Positions 8,582-18,984 of a stretch of DNA of 64,000 nucleotides are shown here, in pieces. The DNA comes from JANOSH01 sp031415695. Its GTDB lineage: Bacteria; Actinomycetota; Acidimicrobiia; Acidimicrobiales; Ilumatobacteraceae. Below the pieces are notes generated by a model, which had not been told where the DNA came from, searched no databases, and was given only the letters and a program-made list of their open reading frames with translations. The stretch spans positions 1 through 64,000 of the forward strand of contig JANOSH010000051.1 in assembly GCA_031415695.1 (NCBI GenBank), written 5' to 3'. Positions within the stretch are counted from its first letter, which is position 1; the number at the start of each line of letters is the position of its first letter. Made by a program: the position numbers and the translations under genes.

Positions 8582-8886
8582 CTAGCAGTCGGCTACTGCG
8601 CTCAGTGCGGCACAGAGTTCATGATGGCGTCGACCGAGGTCTCCCAGTCGACGTGTGAGCGCATACTTCGGTCGACGGTCAATGAATCGAAGTTTGCCGC
8701 GCACTCCCGGTCCAAACCCTCGTCGGCACCGAGTAGCAAACAGGTTGGCAGCGTTCGCAGTCGCGTGGTGAGCGGCGCAACAGTGACTCGGTCGCGCGCC
8801 GCAATGGCTGCGTCTCTTTGGATCACAAGCGCCGGTCGGGCCTTGTGATCGGGCAATTCCATCAGCCAGATCTCGCCTTGTCTCAC
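8582..8886 (-). pseudogene. MazF/PemK-type endoribonuclease toxin, frameshifted near the C-terminus
   Basis: The start is a normal MazF-like mRNA interferase: MRQGEIWLMELPDHKARPAL, RVTVAPLTTRLR, and ECAANFDSL. The frame as it stands ends at 8602 after 94 residues with an atypical tail (SHVDWETSVDAIMNSVPH). A different frame from about 8660 reads LTRRLGDLGRRHHELCAAL and ends SAVADC at a TAG at 8582, closely matching the tail of the intact paralogue at 59.5 kb (GTRQHELCAALRAAADC). A single-base indel near 8660 therefore replaced the last 25 or so residues. The GTG start overlaps the antitoxin stop (GTGA). Activity is probably lost. Confidence 0.75.
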
Positions 8887-9113
8887 CAGTCGTTCTCGTC
8901 GAGAAGAGCAGCTAGGTTCGCTTCGGCAACTTTCATTTCCTCAGCGGTGTCAGGCACCCGAGAATATTCCTCGGCATATGCCTGATCGATCTGGGCTCGC
9001 TTGTGTTCCCGCGCGAGAGCAGCCAAACCAGCCCGAAGAACGTCGGAACGCGTGCCGTCGCCCGACATTTCATCGAGAATCGCCAACTCGTCCTCGGAGA
9101 GTCGAACCTGCAC
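8883..9113 (-). CDS. Ribbon-helix-helix antitoxin of a MazEF-like pair
   Basis: A 76-residue protein with an N-terminal ribbon-helix-helix DNA-binding segment (MQVRLSEDELAILDEM, GTRSDVLRAGLAALARE) and an acidic C-terminal tail that would wrap the toxin (TAEEMKVAEANLAALLDEND). The GTG start is used because an in-frame TGA lies immediately upstream. It overlaps the toxin by four bases, the standard antitoxin-first order. The gene appears intact although its toxin is frameshifted. Probably autoregulated through the palindrome at 9128-9144. Confidence 0.8.
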   Translation of the reverse strand: MQVRLSEDELAILDEMSGDGTRSDVLRAGLAALAREHKRAQIDQAYAEEYSRVPDTAEEMKVAEANLAALLDENDW

Positions 9114-9127
9114 CTGAGTTGGTCATG

Positions 9128-9144
9128 AGTTGATGGTATCAACT
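9128..9144. promoter_or_regulatory. Palindromic operator of the MazEF-like pair
   Basis: A perfect inverted repeat AGTTGAT-N3-ATCAACT sits 15-31 bases upstream of the antitoxin start. Ribbon-helix-helix antitoxins bind such short palindromes to repress their own operon. It overlaps the 3' end of the neighbouring hydrolase gene. Confidence 0.55.
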
Positions 9145-9813
9145 GGGTGACATTTCGTCACTCGCTTTGGTGACAGCTCCTTCAGGTACGCGGGCGGCAA
9201 GGAATGTGCCGACTTCGCGTCGGACTTCGCCGAGCCGGCCGTTTAGGAAGTGATCGGCCATTGTCACCTCAACTACCGTCGTTGCCGGCCACCGGCGAAC
9301 CGCTGCCGCCAACGCCCCGGGCTTGGTGTACTGATCATGTTCGGGTAGCAACAACAACTTCGGTGATGGGTCGGCACCCGCCGCCATATCAGGATGGAAC
9401 ATGGCGGCAGGGGGCGCTACGCCGATCCACGCGTCGACCTCGGGTCGGCCCGCGGTAAGGGCAACCACTGCGCCAAAGCTGTAGCCGGCCATCACCACCG
9501 ACATGCCAGGGCCCACGCGGCGTAACACCTCATCGACTGCGGCCATGGCATCAAGTCGCTCGCCCACACCGCGGGCGTGAGTACCTGCGCTCGCACGCAC
9601 GCCACGAAAGTCGAATCGCAGAGTAGACAACCCGGCTGCCACACACGCTTCGACTAAGGACATGACCACGGGATTATCCATATTGCCGCCGTACAGGGGA
9701 TGCGGGTGGCACACAACGGCACCGCCCACAGGGGCCTCGGCCGGGTGAAACACCCCTGACAGCGTGATGGTGTCGAGCGTTGCGAACGTAACGTTTTCGG
9801 TGGTCACAGCCAT
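9139..9813 (-). CDS. Alpha/beta hydrolase (KANL3/Tex30- or dienelactone-hydrolase-like)
   Basis: Cytoplasmic hydrolase of 224 residues; substrate unknown. The oxyanion region CHPHPLYGGNMDNPVV, the nucleophile elbow GYSFGA (Ser) and a late Asp/His set (LLPEHDQYTKPG and MADHFLNGRL) give a complete catalytic triad. The ATG at 9813 is preferred; an ATG seven codons upstream would overlap the divergent groES-like gene start. The two divergent starts are only about 20 bases apart, so their promoters must overlap or transcripts must be almost leaderless. Confidence 0.8.
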   Translation of the reverse strand: MAVTTENVTFATLDTITLSGVFHPAEAPVGGAVVCHPHPLYGGNMDNPVVMSLVEACVAAGLSTLRFDFRGVRASAGTHARGVGERLDAMAAVDEVLRRVGPGMSVVMAGYSFGAVVALTAGRPEVDAWIGVAPPAAMFHPDMAAGADPSPKLLLLPEHDQYTKPGALAAAVRRWPATTVVEVTMADHFLNGRLGEVRREVGTFLAARVPEGAVTKASDEMSPS

Positions 9814-9833
9814 TGACGGTACCGTGTGCGCCA

Positions 9834-10157
9834 ATGAGTGACAGCGGCAAGCTCCCTATCAAGATGCTCAACGACCGATTGCTGGTCAAAATGGGCAAGG
9901 ACGAGGGCGAGCGTCGCACCACTGGCGGAATTCTCATTCCTGCGACCGCCCAGATCGCAAAGCGTCTGGTCTGGGGTGAAGTTGTAGCGCTTGGTGCCAG
10001 CGTTCGTACGGCCGAGATCGGCGACCGCGTGTTGTTTTCGCCCGAGGACCGCTATGAGGTCGAGGTGCAGGGCGAGGATTACACGATGCTGCGCGAGCGT
10101 GATCTGCATGCAGTAGCGGCCACGCGAGTCGACGGCTCCACCGGTCTGTATCTCTAG
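9834..10157 (+). CDS. GroES-like co-chaperonin
   Basis: A 107-residue protein of the Cpn10/GroES family, the heptameric lid of GroEL. Family features are MLNDRLLVKMGKDEGERRT at the N-terminus, the mobile-loop region TTGGILIPATAQ, the GEVVALGASV block, GDRVLFSPED, and YTMLRERDLHAV near the end. The true start may be the ATG at 9864, which gives the core family N-terminus. It stands alone without a groEL, so it is probably an accessory copy rather than the main groES. Confidence 0.75.
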   Translation: MSDSGKLPIKMLNDRLLVKMGKDEGERRTTGGILIPATAQIAKRLVWGEVVALGASVRTAEIGDRVLFSPEDRYEVEVQGEDYTMLRERDLHAVAATRVDGSTGLYL

Positions 10158-10208
10158 CGGCGTAAGTCACGGGGCCGACGACCGACATTCACCGTAGGCT
10201 GTAGGGCT

Positions 10209-10577
10209 ATGTCGCACGGCGTCATCATCCAACCGACCCCCGACCAACTGTCGTCGATCAAGTACGACGCTCAAGGTCTCGTGCCGGCCATCGTGCAGGC
10301 TTACGACACCAGGGCCATTTTAATGATGGCGTGGATGAACGCCGAAACTCTCGCGCTTACCCTGTCGGAGGGCCGTACCGTGTTTTGGAGCCGTAGCCGC
10401 CAAGAGGTGTGGCGCAAGGGCGACACGTCAGGCGAAGTGCAACATGTTCGCGAGGCGTACTTCGACTGCGACGCCGACTGCTTGTTGTTCATTGTCGATC
10501 AAGACGGCGCGGGGGCGTGCCACACCGGCGCGTACTCGTGCTTCTTTCGCTCGTTTGGCACCGAGGTGAATGCCTGA
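10209..10577 (+). CDS. hisI: Phosphoribosyl-AMP cyclohydrolase
   Basis: Zinc metalloenzyme that hydrolyses PR-AMP to ProFAR, the third step of histidine synthesis. Length is 122 residues, the single-domain form without HisE. The zinc and magnesium ligands are seen in [16 protein letters not shown] and [12 protein letters not shown]; the substrate block [15 protein letters not shown] is typical. It is separated from the main his operon by 4.7 kb and its TGA overlaps the trpE ATG (TGATG), so histidine and tryptophan genes are coupled in one transcript. Confidence 0.96.
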   Translation: MSHGVIIQPTPDQLSSIKYDAQGLVPAIVQAYDTRAILMMAWMNAETLALTLSEGRTVFWSRSRQEVWRKGDTSGEVQHVREAYFDCDADCLLFIVDQDGAGACHTGAYSCFFRSFGTEVNA

Positions 10578-12118
10578 TGCGTCTGGCCTTGTCGCGAGAC
10601 GAGTTTCACTGCCTGGCCGAGGGACATACCGTGGTGCCGGTATGGGGCGAGGTACTCGCCGACGTCGAGACGCCGGTGTCGGCATATCTGAAACTGGTGG
10701 GCGACGGCGACGGATTCCTGCTCGAATCGGTGGAGCATGGCGAACGCTGGAGCCGATATAGTTTCGTCGGTCGCCGCCCCACGGCAACGCTCATCTTGCA
10801 CGGCGGCCGTATCTCGGTTCGAGGCGACATATCGCCATCGGTGCCGCTCGATAGGGGCATGTTGGCTGCCCTCGATGTGTTGCTCGACGTGTACCGCGCC
10901 CCGGTTCTGGCCGACCTGCCGCCGCTGCAGAGCGGCGTGGTCGGATTCCTTGGCTACGACATCGTGCGCGAGGTGGAGCGTCTGCCCGACGTGCCCCGTG
11001 ACGATCGTGGAATCCCCGACGCCATCATGAGCGTGATTGGTTCGCTGGTGGCCTTCGACCATTGGCGCCAACGGGCCTACTTGATCGAAAGCGTGCCGGT
11101 GCTGGGCCTCACCCACCAGCAACGTGACGCCGCGTACGACAGCGCGGTTGAACGGGTGCACGCCACGGCGGCTGACCTCGCTCGCCCGCTCGTCACCGTG
11201 GTTGCCGCGCCCCCCGAACCCGCAGAAGATCTGCCCGATAGTCGTTCAACGATGCGCGGCGGAATGTACGAACGAGCCGTCGAGGTAGCCAAGGAGCTCA
11301 TCCTTGCTGGTGACATCTTTCAGGTGGTGTTGTCGCAACGTTTCGACATCGACCTCGATGCCGACCCCTTCGACTTCTACCGCGTTTTGCGCCAAGTCAA
11401 CCCGAGTCCCTATATGTACTTTCTTCGCGATTCCGGCATCACTATCGCTGGATCCTCGCCCGAGCCTCTCGTACGAGTTAACGGCTCCAAAGTCATCTCG
11501 CGCCCAATTGCCGGCACCCGCCGCCGAGGACGCACCGACGAGGACGACCGACGCATGGCCGGCGAACTACGAGAAGATCCCAAAGAGGTCGCCGAACACA
11601 TCATGCTCGTCGACCTAGCCCGCAATGACGTCGGTCGTATTGCTCGGTTTGGCAGCGTTCATGTTGATGAACTAATGACCCTGGAGCGTTACAGCCACGT
11701 CATGCACCTCACGTCGGAGGTGTCGGGCGAACTCAATCCTGGCCTGACCCCCATTGATGTTCTGCGAGCAACCATGCCTGCCGGAACGCTGTCGGGCGCC
11801 CCCAAAGTGAGGGCGATGGAGATTATCGACGCGCTCGAACCAACCAAGCGCGGCCCGTACGGCGGGGTCGTTGGCTACATCGACTTTTCTGGGAACCTCG
11901 ATACCGCCATCTGTATTCGAACTCTGATTGTCGGGCCCACGGGCGCGTCGCTCCAGGCAGGGGCCGGCGTCGTTGCCGACAGTGACCCCGAACTCGAAAA
12001 CCTGGAATGCCGCAACAAGGTCGCAGCCATGCTTGCGGCCGTGCCCGCTGCCCGTCGCATGACAGCACAACGCAGAACCAGTGAAGGCCAAATACCCCAA
12101 GGCAAGGACACCCAATAA
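10577..12118 (+). CDS. trpE: Anthranilate synthase component I
   Basis: Converts chorismate and ammonia to anthranilate, the entry to tryptophan synthesis. The 513-residue protein has the N-terminal feedback domain (VETPVSAYLKL, LLESVEHGERWSRYSFVG) and the C-terminal chorismate-binding domain (SPEPLVRV, RPIAGTRRRGRTDEDD, LVDLARNDVGRI, GGVVGYIDFSGNLDTAICIR). The LLES-N-S-type motif for tryptophan inhibition is close to canonical. I chose the ATG overlapping the hisI stop because it gives the family start [10 protein letters not shown]. No trpG or trpD is in the window. The stop overlaps the next ATG (TAATG). Confidence 0.96.
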   Translation: MRLALSRDEFHCLAEGHTVVPVWGEVLADVETPVSAYLKLVGDGDGFLLESVEHGERWSRYSFVGRRPTATLILHGGRISVRGDISPSVPLDRGMLAALDVLLDVYRAPVLADLPPLQSGVVGFLGYDIVREVERLPDVPRDDRGIPDAIMSVIGSLVAFDHWRQRAYLIESVPVLGLTHQQRDAAYDSAVERVHATAADLARPLVTVVAAPPEPAEDLPDSRSTMRGGMYERAVEVAKELILAGDIFQVVLSQRFDIDLDADPFDFYRVLRQVNPSPYMYFLRDSGITIAGSSPEPLVRVNGSKVISRPIAGTRRRGRTDEDDRRMAGELREDPKEVAEHIMLVDLARNDVGRIARFGSVHVDELMTLERYSHVMHLTSEVSGELNPGLTPIDVLRATMPAGTLSGAPKVRAMEIIDALEPTKRGPYGGVVGYIDFSGNLDTAICIRTLIVGPTGASLQAGAGVVADSDPELENLECRNKVAAMLAAVPAARRMTAQRRTSEGQIPQGKDTQ

Positions 12119-12785
12119 TGGACGCCGTGACAATTACGGGCACCGACGCCCGCAGCTATCTCCAAGGCCAGATCAGTCAGGATCTTGCGATTGTCGATCG
12201 TGATGGTTCGGCGTGGTCATGGATCTTGCAACCCACAGGCAAGGTCGACGCGCTCATCCACGTATGCAAGGTAAGCGACGACTCATACCGGCTCGACGTC
12301 GATTCCGGCTATGGCGAGGCCCTACTTGCCCGGCTGTTGCGATTCAAGATTCGCGTGAAAGCCGAGGCAGTCCTCGTAGCCGAGGGCGGCGGTGCCGCAC
12401 CTCACGACACTGAACGCGAACGCCTCGAAGCTGGATGGCCCAAGATGGGCAGCGAACTCACTGATGCAACCATTCCCAACGAGACCGACATAATCGCCCA
12501 GACCGTCAGCTTCACCAAGGGCTGCTACACGGGTCAAGAACTCGTGGCGCGAATTGATAGCCGGGGAAACAACGTGCCCAAACATCTGCGCAAGCTTCGA
12601 CCAACGGGCGGCAGCCTGCGCGTTGGCGACGAACTACTCGTCGGCGACAAAGTCGTAGGACGCGTCACGTCGTCGGTGGGCGACCTGGCCTTAGGGTTCG
12701 TCGGACGCGACATCATGCCCGGCGGTTCGGTGACATCGACCGCCGGTCTTTCGGTCTTGGTCGAAGCAGTACCCGGCGCCTCATC

Positions 12786-12789
<4 letters not shown>
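12118..12789 (+). CDS. ygfZ: YgfZ/GcvT-like folate-binding protein
   Basis: A 223-residue member of the YgfZ (COG0354) family, tetrahydrofolate-binding proteins that help maintain iron-sulfur enzymes. The signature KGCYTGQELVARIDSRG, with the conserved Cys, is at about residues 138-155, and the N-terminal domain has the usual YLQGQISQDL opening. It is shorter than E. coli YgfZ (326 residues), as in many actinobacteria. Translationally coupled on both sides: TAATG with trpE and GTGA with the ABC-F gene. Confidence 0.88.
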
Positions 12790-14564
<1,775 letters not shown>

Positions 14565-14576
<12 letters not shown>

Positions 14577-15911
14577 GCCCGGGGCGAGGGGAAGCCGAAG
14601 TACAATGCGAGCGCCGCCGAGTGGGGATTCTTCGGCCGCAACGTTGCCGCCCATGGCGCTAACGAGTTCGTGGACGATAGCTAAGCCAAGCCCCGAACCT
14701 GATTCGTTTCGCGTTGGTTGATGGGCCGACACATACAGCCGCTCGAACACGTGAGGCCGATCCTCGGGCGAGATGCCGGGGCCATCGTCGTCAACCCACA
14801 GCATCGCCACCCCGGACACGGCGCGCGTCCCCACGACAATGGACGCTCGGGCAAACTTGGTGGCGTTGTCGACCAGGTTGGCAACGATCTGGTCGATCCG
14901 GTCGCGATCACCGTCAACCGGAACCGGGCCGTCGGTGTCGGCCCGAACAGCGATGCTGTTGGTGGCGAGACTCTCGGTTGCGGCGACCGCCGCGGCAGCA
15001 AGATCGACCGGTTCGTGTTTCAACGAGAAGGCCTTGGCTTGCAGTTTGGACAGGTCGAGCAGGTCCTGCACGAGCCGTTCGAGCCGTCGGCTCGAATTCA
15101 AGATGACAGCAGCGGCCGCGCGCGGGTCTTTCGCCGTGCCATCGGTAATCGCCTCGGCGAAGCCACGAATCGATGTCAGCGGCGTGCGTAGGTCGTGCGA
15201 CACCGACATGAGGAACTGTTGTTCGACCGCCTGAGAACGTTCAAGCGACGACGCCATGTTGTTCACCGACCGGATGAGTTGCGCCAGTTCGTCCGTGTCG
15301 TGGGCCGGTGGTTCAGGGATTCTGGTGGCTAGTTCACCCGACGCGATTCGCCGTGCCGCATCGTCGGCGAGCCGAATGGGCCTAGTGAGCCGCCGTCCGA
15401 GCACTGTGGCCACCACGGCACCCAGCACGATGACCACAACCGACGACAACGCATTCCAACGCAAGGCACCAAGGGCGTTAACGGAATCTCGGCGCGTCAA
15501 AATCACCAACAGGCGAGAGCGCCCTGCGCCTTGAAGCACAGTGGCGGCGTAGGAGGTTCGGCCTGATCTGCCGCTGAAGGACTGTCCGACGGTGAGATCC
15601 TGCGCCGTGAGCAGTTCGCCCGAAACGCCTTCGGGGAGCGGGCCCACGAGGCGGTTCTGAGGATCAACTCTGATGACGGAGCTGTCGCTGACCTGCAGCA
15701 GCTTGCGAAAGGCCAACTTCGAAACGATATTTTGCACAGCGACGTCGTCGGGGTCGGTGACGAGTTGAGCAATGCCAGCTACCTGGCGGCGTAGCTCGCG
15801 CTCGTCGGCCGCTCGTGCTGCCCGCGCCGAGAACAGAAATGTGCCAAGCCCAGCGAGAACAAGAGCAGCGGCGGCGGTGCCGAGGATGGCCAGGATGAGT
15901 CGTCGAGTCAT
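14565..15911 (-). CDS. Sensor histidine kinase (HAMP, HisKA, HATPase)
   Basis: Membrane-bound kinase of 448 residues. It has an N-terminal membrane helix (LILAILGTAAAALVLAGL), a periplasmic region of about 120 residues, a second helix (LSSVVVIVLGAVVATVL), a HAMP linker, the phosphoacceptor motif SVSHDLRTPLTSIRGFAEA and a Bergerat ATP site (NLVDNATKF, DDGPGI, GSGLGLAIVHELV). The start used lies two bases after the response-regulator stop, giving MTRRLILAIL; a longer form with ten more residues would read inside that gene. The ligand is unknown. Confidence 0.92.
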
Positions 15912-15913
15912 GA

Positions 15914-16588
15914 TCAGCCGAGCCGGTACCCGACGCCCCACATTGTAGCGAGGGGCAGGTCATCCCCAAGCTTCCTTCGGAGCTGTCGGACATGAACGTC
16001 GATCGTGCGGTCATCGCCGAGCCAGTCGACACCCCAGACAGCATCGAGAATTTGTTGGCGGCTGAGGGCTACACCCGGGTTGTCCGCGAGGTAGACAAGC
16101 AGGTCGAATTCTTTGGTTGCGAGCGGCACACCAACGCCGCTGACCGTGACGTCGCGCCGATTGGTATCGACCAAAATTTCGTCGGTCACCTCGATGACAG
16201 ATGCATTCGCGGTAGTAACCACCGTACCGCGCCGAAGAATAGCCTTAACCCTGGCGACGACCTCGCGGGGCGAGAACGGCTTGGTCACGTAGTCGTCCGC
16301 TCCGAGCTCCAGACCCAAAATTCGGTCGAATTCGCCGTCCCGGGCTGTCAGTATGAGCACCGGCAGGTTTCCCGACACACGGAGTCGGCGGCAGACCTCG
16401 AAGCCGTCGATGCCGGGTAAGCCGATGTCGACGATGGCCAAGACGGGCCGCTGGGTGGCGATCAATTGCAGCCCCCGCTCACCGTCTAGGGCGAGCAACA
16501 CCCTAAATCCGGCCTCTCTCAGGTACATGTCGAGAAGGTCCGCAATGCTGGAATCGTCCTCGACGACCACAATCGACTGTTCAGCCAT
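15914..16588 (-). CDS. OmpR-family response regulator
   Basis: Partner of the histidine kinase encoded immediately downstream. The 224-residue protein has an N-terminal receiver domain (VVVEDD acidic pocket, phosphoacceptor Asp in LAIVDIGLPG, the Lys in DYVTKPFSPRE) and a C-terminal winged helix of the OmpR/PhoB type (PLATKEFDLLVYLADNPG, LGDDRTIDVHVRQLRRKLGDD, WGVGYRLG). It would bind tandem DNA repeats when phosphorylated; target genes are not evident. The gene is divergent from trpC. Confidence 0.94.
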   Translation of the reverse strand: MAEQSIVVVEDDSSIADLLDMYLREAGFRVLLALDGERGLQLIATQRPVLAIVDIGLPGIDGFEVCRRLRVSGNLPVLILTARDGEFDRILGLELGADDYVTKPFSPREVVARVKAILRRGTVVTTANASVIEVTDEILVDTNRRDVTVSGVGVPLATKEFDLLVYLADNPGVALSRQQILDAVWGVDWLGDDRTIDVHVRQLRRKLGDDLPLATMWGVGYRLG

Positions 16589-16673
16589 GTTGCCCTCCCT
16601 GCCGTCGTGTGTCCAAGGTCAGTAGTGTTGCTTGAAAGTGTTGTGAATCTATGAATGGCAGTGACTTGAGCCT

Positions 16674-17480
16674 ATGGCTACTTACCTTGATCGAATTCTC
16701 GACCATCATCGCAACCTCGCCGCCCTAGAGACGCGGTCGTTGTCACAATTGGTAGCGCAGGCCGTTCGCATGCCCGAGACGCGCCGCTTCTCGCACAGCA
16801 TTGCGAGAACTCCTGCCGGAGAGATAGCGGTGATCGCCGAGGTCAAGCGCCGGTCGCCGTCGAAGGGCGACCTCAACATTGATCTCGACCCAATCGTCCT
16901 CGCCCGCCAGTACGAGCGGGGCGGGGCGGCGTGCCTTTCTGTCCTCACCGATGCCGAGTTCTTCGGCGGATCCCCGGCTGACCTCCATGCGGCGCGGGCC
17001 TCGGTGATCTTGCCCGTCCTTCGCAAGGACTTTACTGTCTCGCTACACGACGTGTGCGACGCCCGTCTCATGGGAGCAGATTGCGTGTTGCTGATCGCAG
17101 CGGCGTTGTCGAAAGCCGAGTTGTCGTCGTTCCAGGGTCTCGCCGTCGAGATTGGTATCGAGGCCCTTGTCGAGGTGCACGACGAGGCCGAACTCGACAT
17201 AGCCATCGAAGCGGGCGCCACGATGATTGGTGTGAACCAGCGTGATCTCGTTACGTTCAAGGTCGATCACGAGCGGGCCGAACGTATGGGATTGCTTATC
17301 CCGCGAACGGTGGTGCGCGTGGCTGAATCTGGAGTACGTGGCGCTGCCGATGCCCGTCGGCTGAAACGCGCCGGATACGACGCTGTTCTCGTTGGTGAAA
17401 CGCTCGTCACCGCTGACGACACGGCCCAAGCCGTGCGTCAGCTGCGCTGTATGGATGGTCCGATATCACCGCCCCGCTAG
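16674..17480 (+). CDS. trpC: Indole-3-glycerol phosphate synthase
   Basis: Closes the indole ring from CdRP. The 268-residue (beta-alpha)8 barrel shows the catalytic Lys in VIAEVKRRSPSKGDL, the second Lys in LPVLRKDF, and the loops LIAAALS, VEVHDEAEL, GVNQRDL and VAESGVRG. It is followed 25 bases later by trpF on the same strand, so the two are probably one transcript. The start at 16674 gives the usual MATYLDRIL beginning. Confidence 0.96.
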   Translation: MATYLDRILDHHRNLAALETRSLSQLVAQAVRMPETRRFSHSIARTPAGEIAVIAEVKRRSPSKGDLNIDLDPIVLARQYERGGAACLSVLTDAEFFGGSPADLHAARASVILPVLRKDFTVSLHDVCDARLMGADCVLLIAAALSKAELSSFQGLAVEIGIEALVEVHDEAELDIAIEAGATMIGVNQRDLVTFKVDHERAERMGLLIPRTVVRVAESGVRGAADARRLKRAGYDAVLVGETLVTADDTAQAVRQLRCMDGPISPPR

Positions 17481-17505
17481 CACCTGGTGAGTTAGCGTCA
17501 CACAC

Positions 17506-18162
17506 ATGTTCGTGAAGATCTGCGGCATCACGAACGAGGAAGACGCTCTGCTAGCGGTAGCGCTCGGTGCCGATGCGCTCGGCTTCGTGTTTGCTCCATC
17601 AACGCGTCAGGTCACCCAATCCCGTGTCGCCGCTATCACCTCACGGCTGCCGCGCCATGTACTCACGGTAGGTGTGTTCAAGGATGAAGCACCTAAGCGT
17701 GTTGTCGAATTGGTGCATATGTCGGGGCTGCGGTATGCGCAGCTGCACGGGCACGAATCGCCAGCTGCGTGTCTCCAGGTGCGCAGTCAGATCGGCGGCG
17801 TCATCAAGGCGTTCACTGCTGGCAGCGAGGTTCTTTCCGACGCTAGCGACTACAGCGCCGACATGATTTTGGTCGACTCGCCGACACCCGGTTCGGGCAA
17901 GGTGTTCGATTGGGGATTGCTCGAAGGTGTGCCAGCTGGCGCGCCGCCGGTTCTGTTGGCGGGTGGTCTCGACGCGTCGAATGTTGCGTCGGCCATCGAG
18001 GTGTGTCGGCCGTATGGCGTCGATGTGTCGTCAGGCGTCGAGGCGTCGCCTGGGCGCAAAGATCCCCGGAAGCTCAGAGCGTTTATTCAGGCGGCCCGTT
18101 CGGTTCCGCCGATCGTTCATATCGGCTCTCAAGCCTTCCCGTACGACTGGCTCGACGAGTAG
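17506..18162 (+). CDS. trpF: Phosphoribosylanthranilate isomerase
   Basis: Amadori-type isomerase acting between TrpD and TrpC. The 218-residue barrel has catalytic Cys in FVKICGIT and Asp in MILVDSPTPGSGK (LVD), plus GVFKDE, LRYAQLHGHE, AGGLDASNV and GVDVSSGVE. Having trpF as well as hisA argues that hisA is not the only isomerase for this step. Ends with an extra 20-residue tail (PPIVHIGSQAFPYDWLDE) that I do not know from the core family. Confidence 0.95.
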   Translation: MFVKICGITNEEDALLAVALGADALGFVFAPSTRQVTQSRVAAITSRLPRHVLTVGVFKDEAPKRVVELVHMSGLRYAQLHGHESPAACLQVRSQIGGVIKAFTAGSEVLSDASDYSADMILVDSPTPGSGKVFDWGLLEGVPAGAPPVLLAGGLDASNVASAIEVCRPYGVDVSSGVEASPGRKDPRKLRAFIQAARSVPPIVHIGSQAFPYDWLDE

Positions 18163-18168
18163 GAATCG

Positions 18169-18612
18169 CTAGAGCGGCCGAGCGATAAGTACAGGGATCT
18201 GTCGTTCGGTCTTGAGCTGATAATCGCTGTAACTGGAGAACACCGCAATGCAACGTTCCCACCATGTGTCTCGCTCGGCACCCGTTACTTCGGTGACGGT
18301 AACGGCGAATGGTTCGGGACCATCTTGCACCGTGACGTGGTTCGGGTTGGCCATCAAGTTGTGATACCAGACGGGATGAGCGGGTCGACCGCCGTACGAC
18401 GCGACAAGTGCGTATTCGCCATGGTGCTCGACGCGCATGAGCGCAATCTTGCGCACGTCGCCGGTCTTGTTGCCAAGCATGGTGACCACGATGATCGGAA
18501 TACCCGTGTCTCGCAGCGTGTTTGCTTCGCGGCCACCCGAGGCTTCGTATGCGTCAACCTGCTCTCGGACCCAGTCAGCGGGGCTTGGTACGTATCGGCC
18601 ATCAAGTGTCAT
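18169..18612 (-). CDS. Deazaflavin (F420)-dependent nitroreductase-family protein
   Basis: A 147-residue protein of the DDN-like split-beta-barrel family common in actinobacteria, which reduce substrates with coenzyme F420H2. Family features are the N-terminal Trp helix (WVREQVDAYEASGG), the GIPIIVVTMLGNKTGDVRKI strand-turn that binds the cofactor phosphate, and YALVASYGGRPAHPVWYHNL with the conserved GG-x-P-x-x-P-x-W-Y-N-L pattern. Substrate unknown. It is convergent with trpF, with a few bases between. Confidence 0.88.
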   Translation of the reverse strand: MTLDGRYVPSPADWVREQVDAYEASGGREANTLRDTGIPIIVVTMLGNKTGDVRKIALMRVEHHGEYALVASYGGRPAHPVWYHNLMANPNHVTVQDGPEPFAVTVTEVTGAERDTWWERCIAVFSSYSDYQLKTERQIPVLIARPL

Positions 18613-18660
18613 GGCCGCACTCTACGAGATCGCCGGGCTGTAGTTCGCCGCGCACCCATA

Positions 18661-18732
18661 AACTGAACACCATCTCGCCCGGCTGCGGAGTCGGTTTTCG
18701 TTCCCTGACCCGGCACTAGATGGTGTTCAGTT
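18661..18732. repeat. 72-bp palindromic repeat, copy 1
   Basis: A 72-bp unit bounded by a perfect 15-bp inverted repeat (AACTGAACACCATCT / AGATGGTGTTCAGTT). A second copy of the same length follows 39 bp downstream. The middle, about 42 bp, is strongly conserved between copies (shared TCGGTTTTCGTTCCCTGACC then CGGCACTA). The form fits a very small MITE-like or REP-like element. Confidence 0.7.
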
Positions 18733-18771
18733 GGAGAGCTGGCGTGTGGACGTGTTGCTTGTCAAACCTTC

Positions 18772-18843
18772 GAGTGAACACGATCTCGCCCGGCTACCGC
18801 GTCGGTTTTCGTTCCCTGACCCGGCACTAGATGGTGTTCAGTG
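18772..18843. repeat. 72-bp palindromic repeat, copy 2
   Basis: Second copy in the same orientation. Its left arm has diverged (GAGTGAACACGATCT), so the terminal inverted repeat is imperfect, but the core and right arm match copy 1 closely. The stretch from here to 18984 has no gene and would hold the promoter of the secreted carboxypeptidase gene. Confidence 0.7.
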
Positions 18844-18984
18844 GGGGTTCGTTGCGCCGCCTCGCCGCCGAGTGGGCGGCCGGACGCGCTGGGTGCAGAC
18901 ACTGTGAGGATCTCTTGACCGGCGCGCCGTTGATCATGAGGATGCGGGCGAGAACGATGGCCCGGGGGTCGTACTCGCGTCCAA

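Noticed and set aside
8334..8585. An 83-codon plus-strand frame behind a strong GAGGAGG
   Set aside because: The protein turns into low-complexity Ser/Ala sequence and overlaps both the P450 remnant and the toxin tail. A ribosome-like site alone is not enough.
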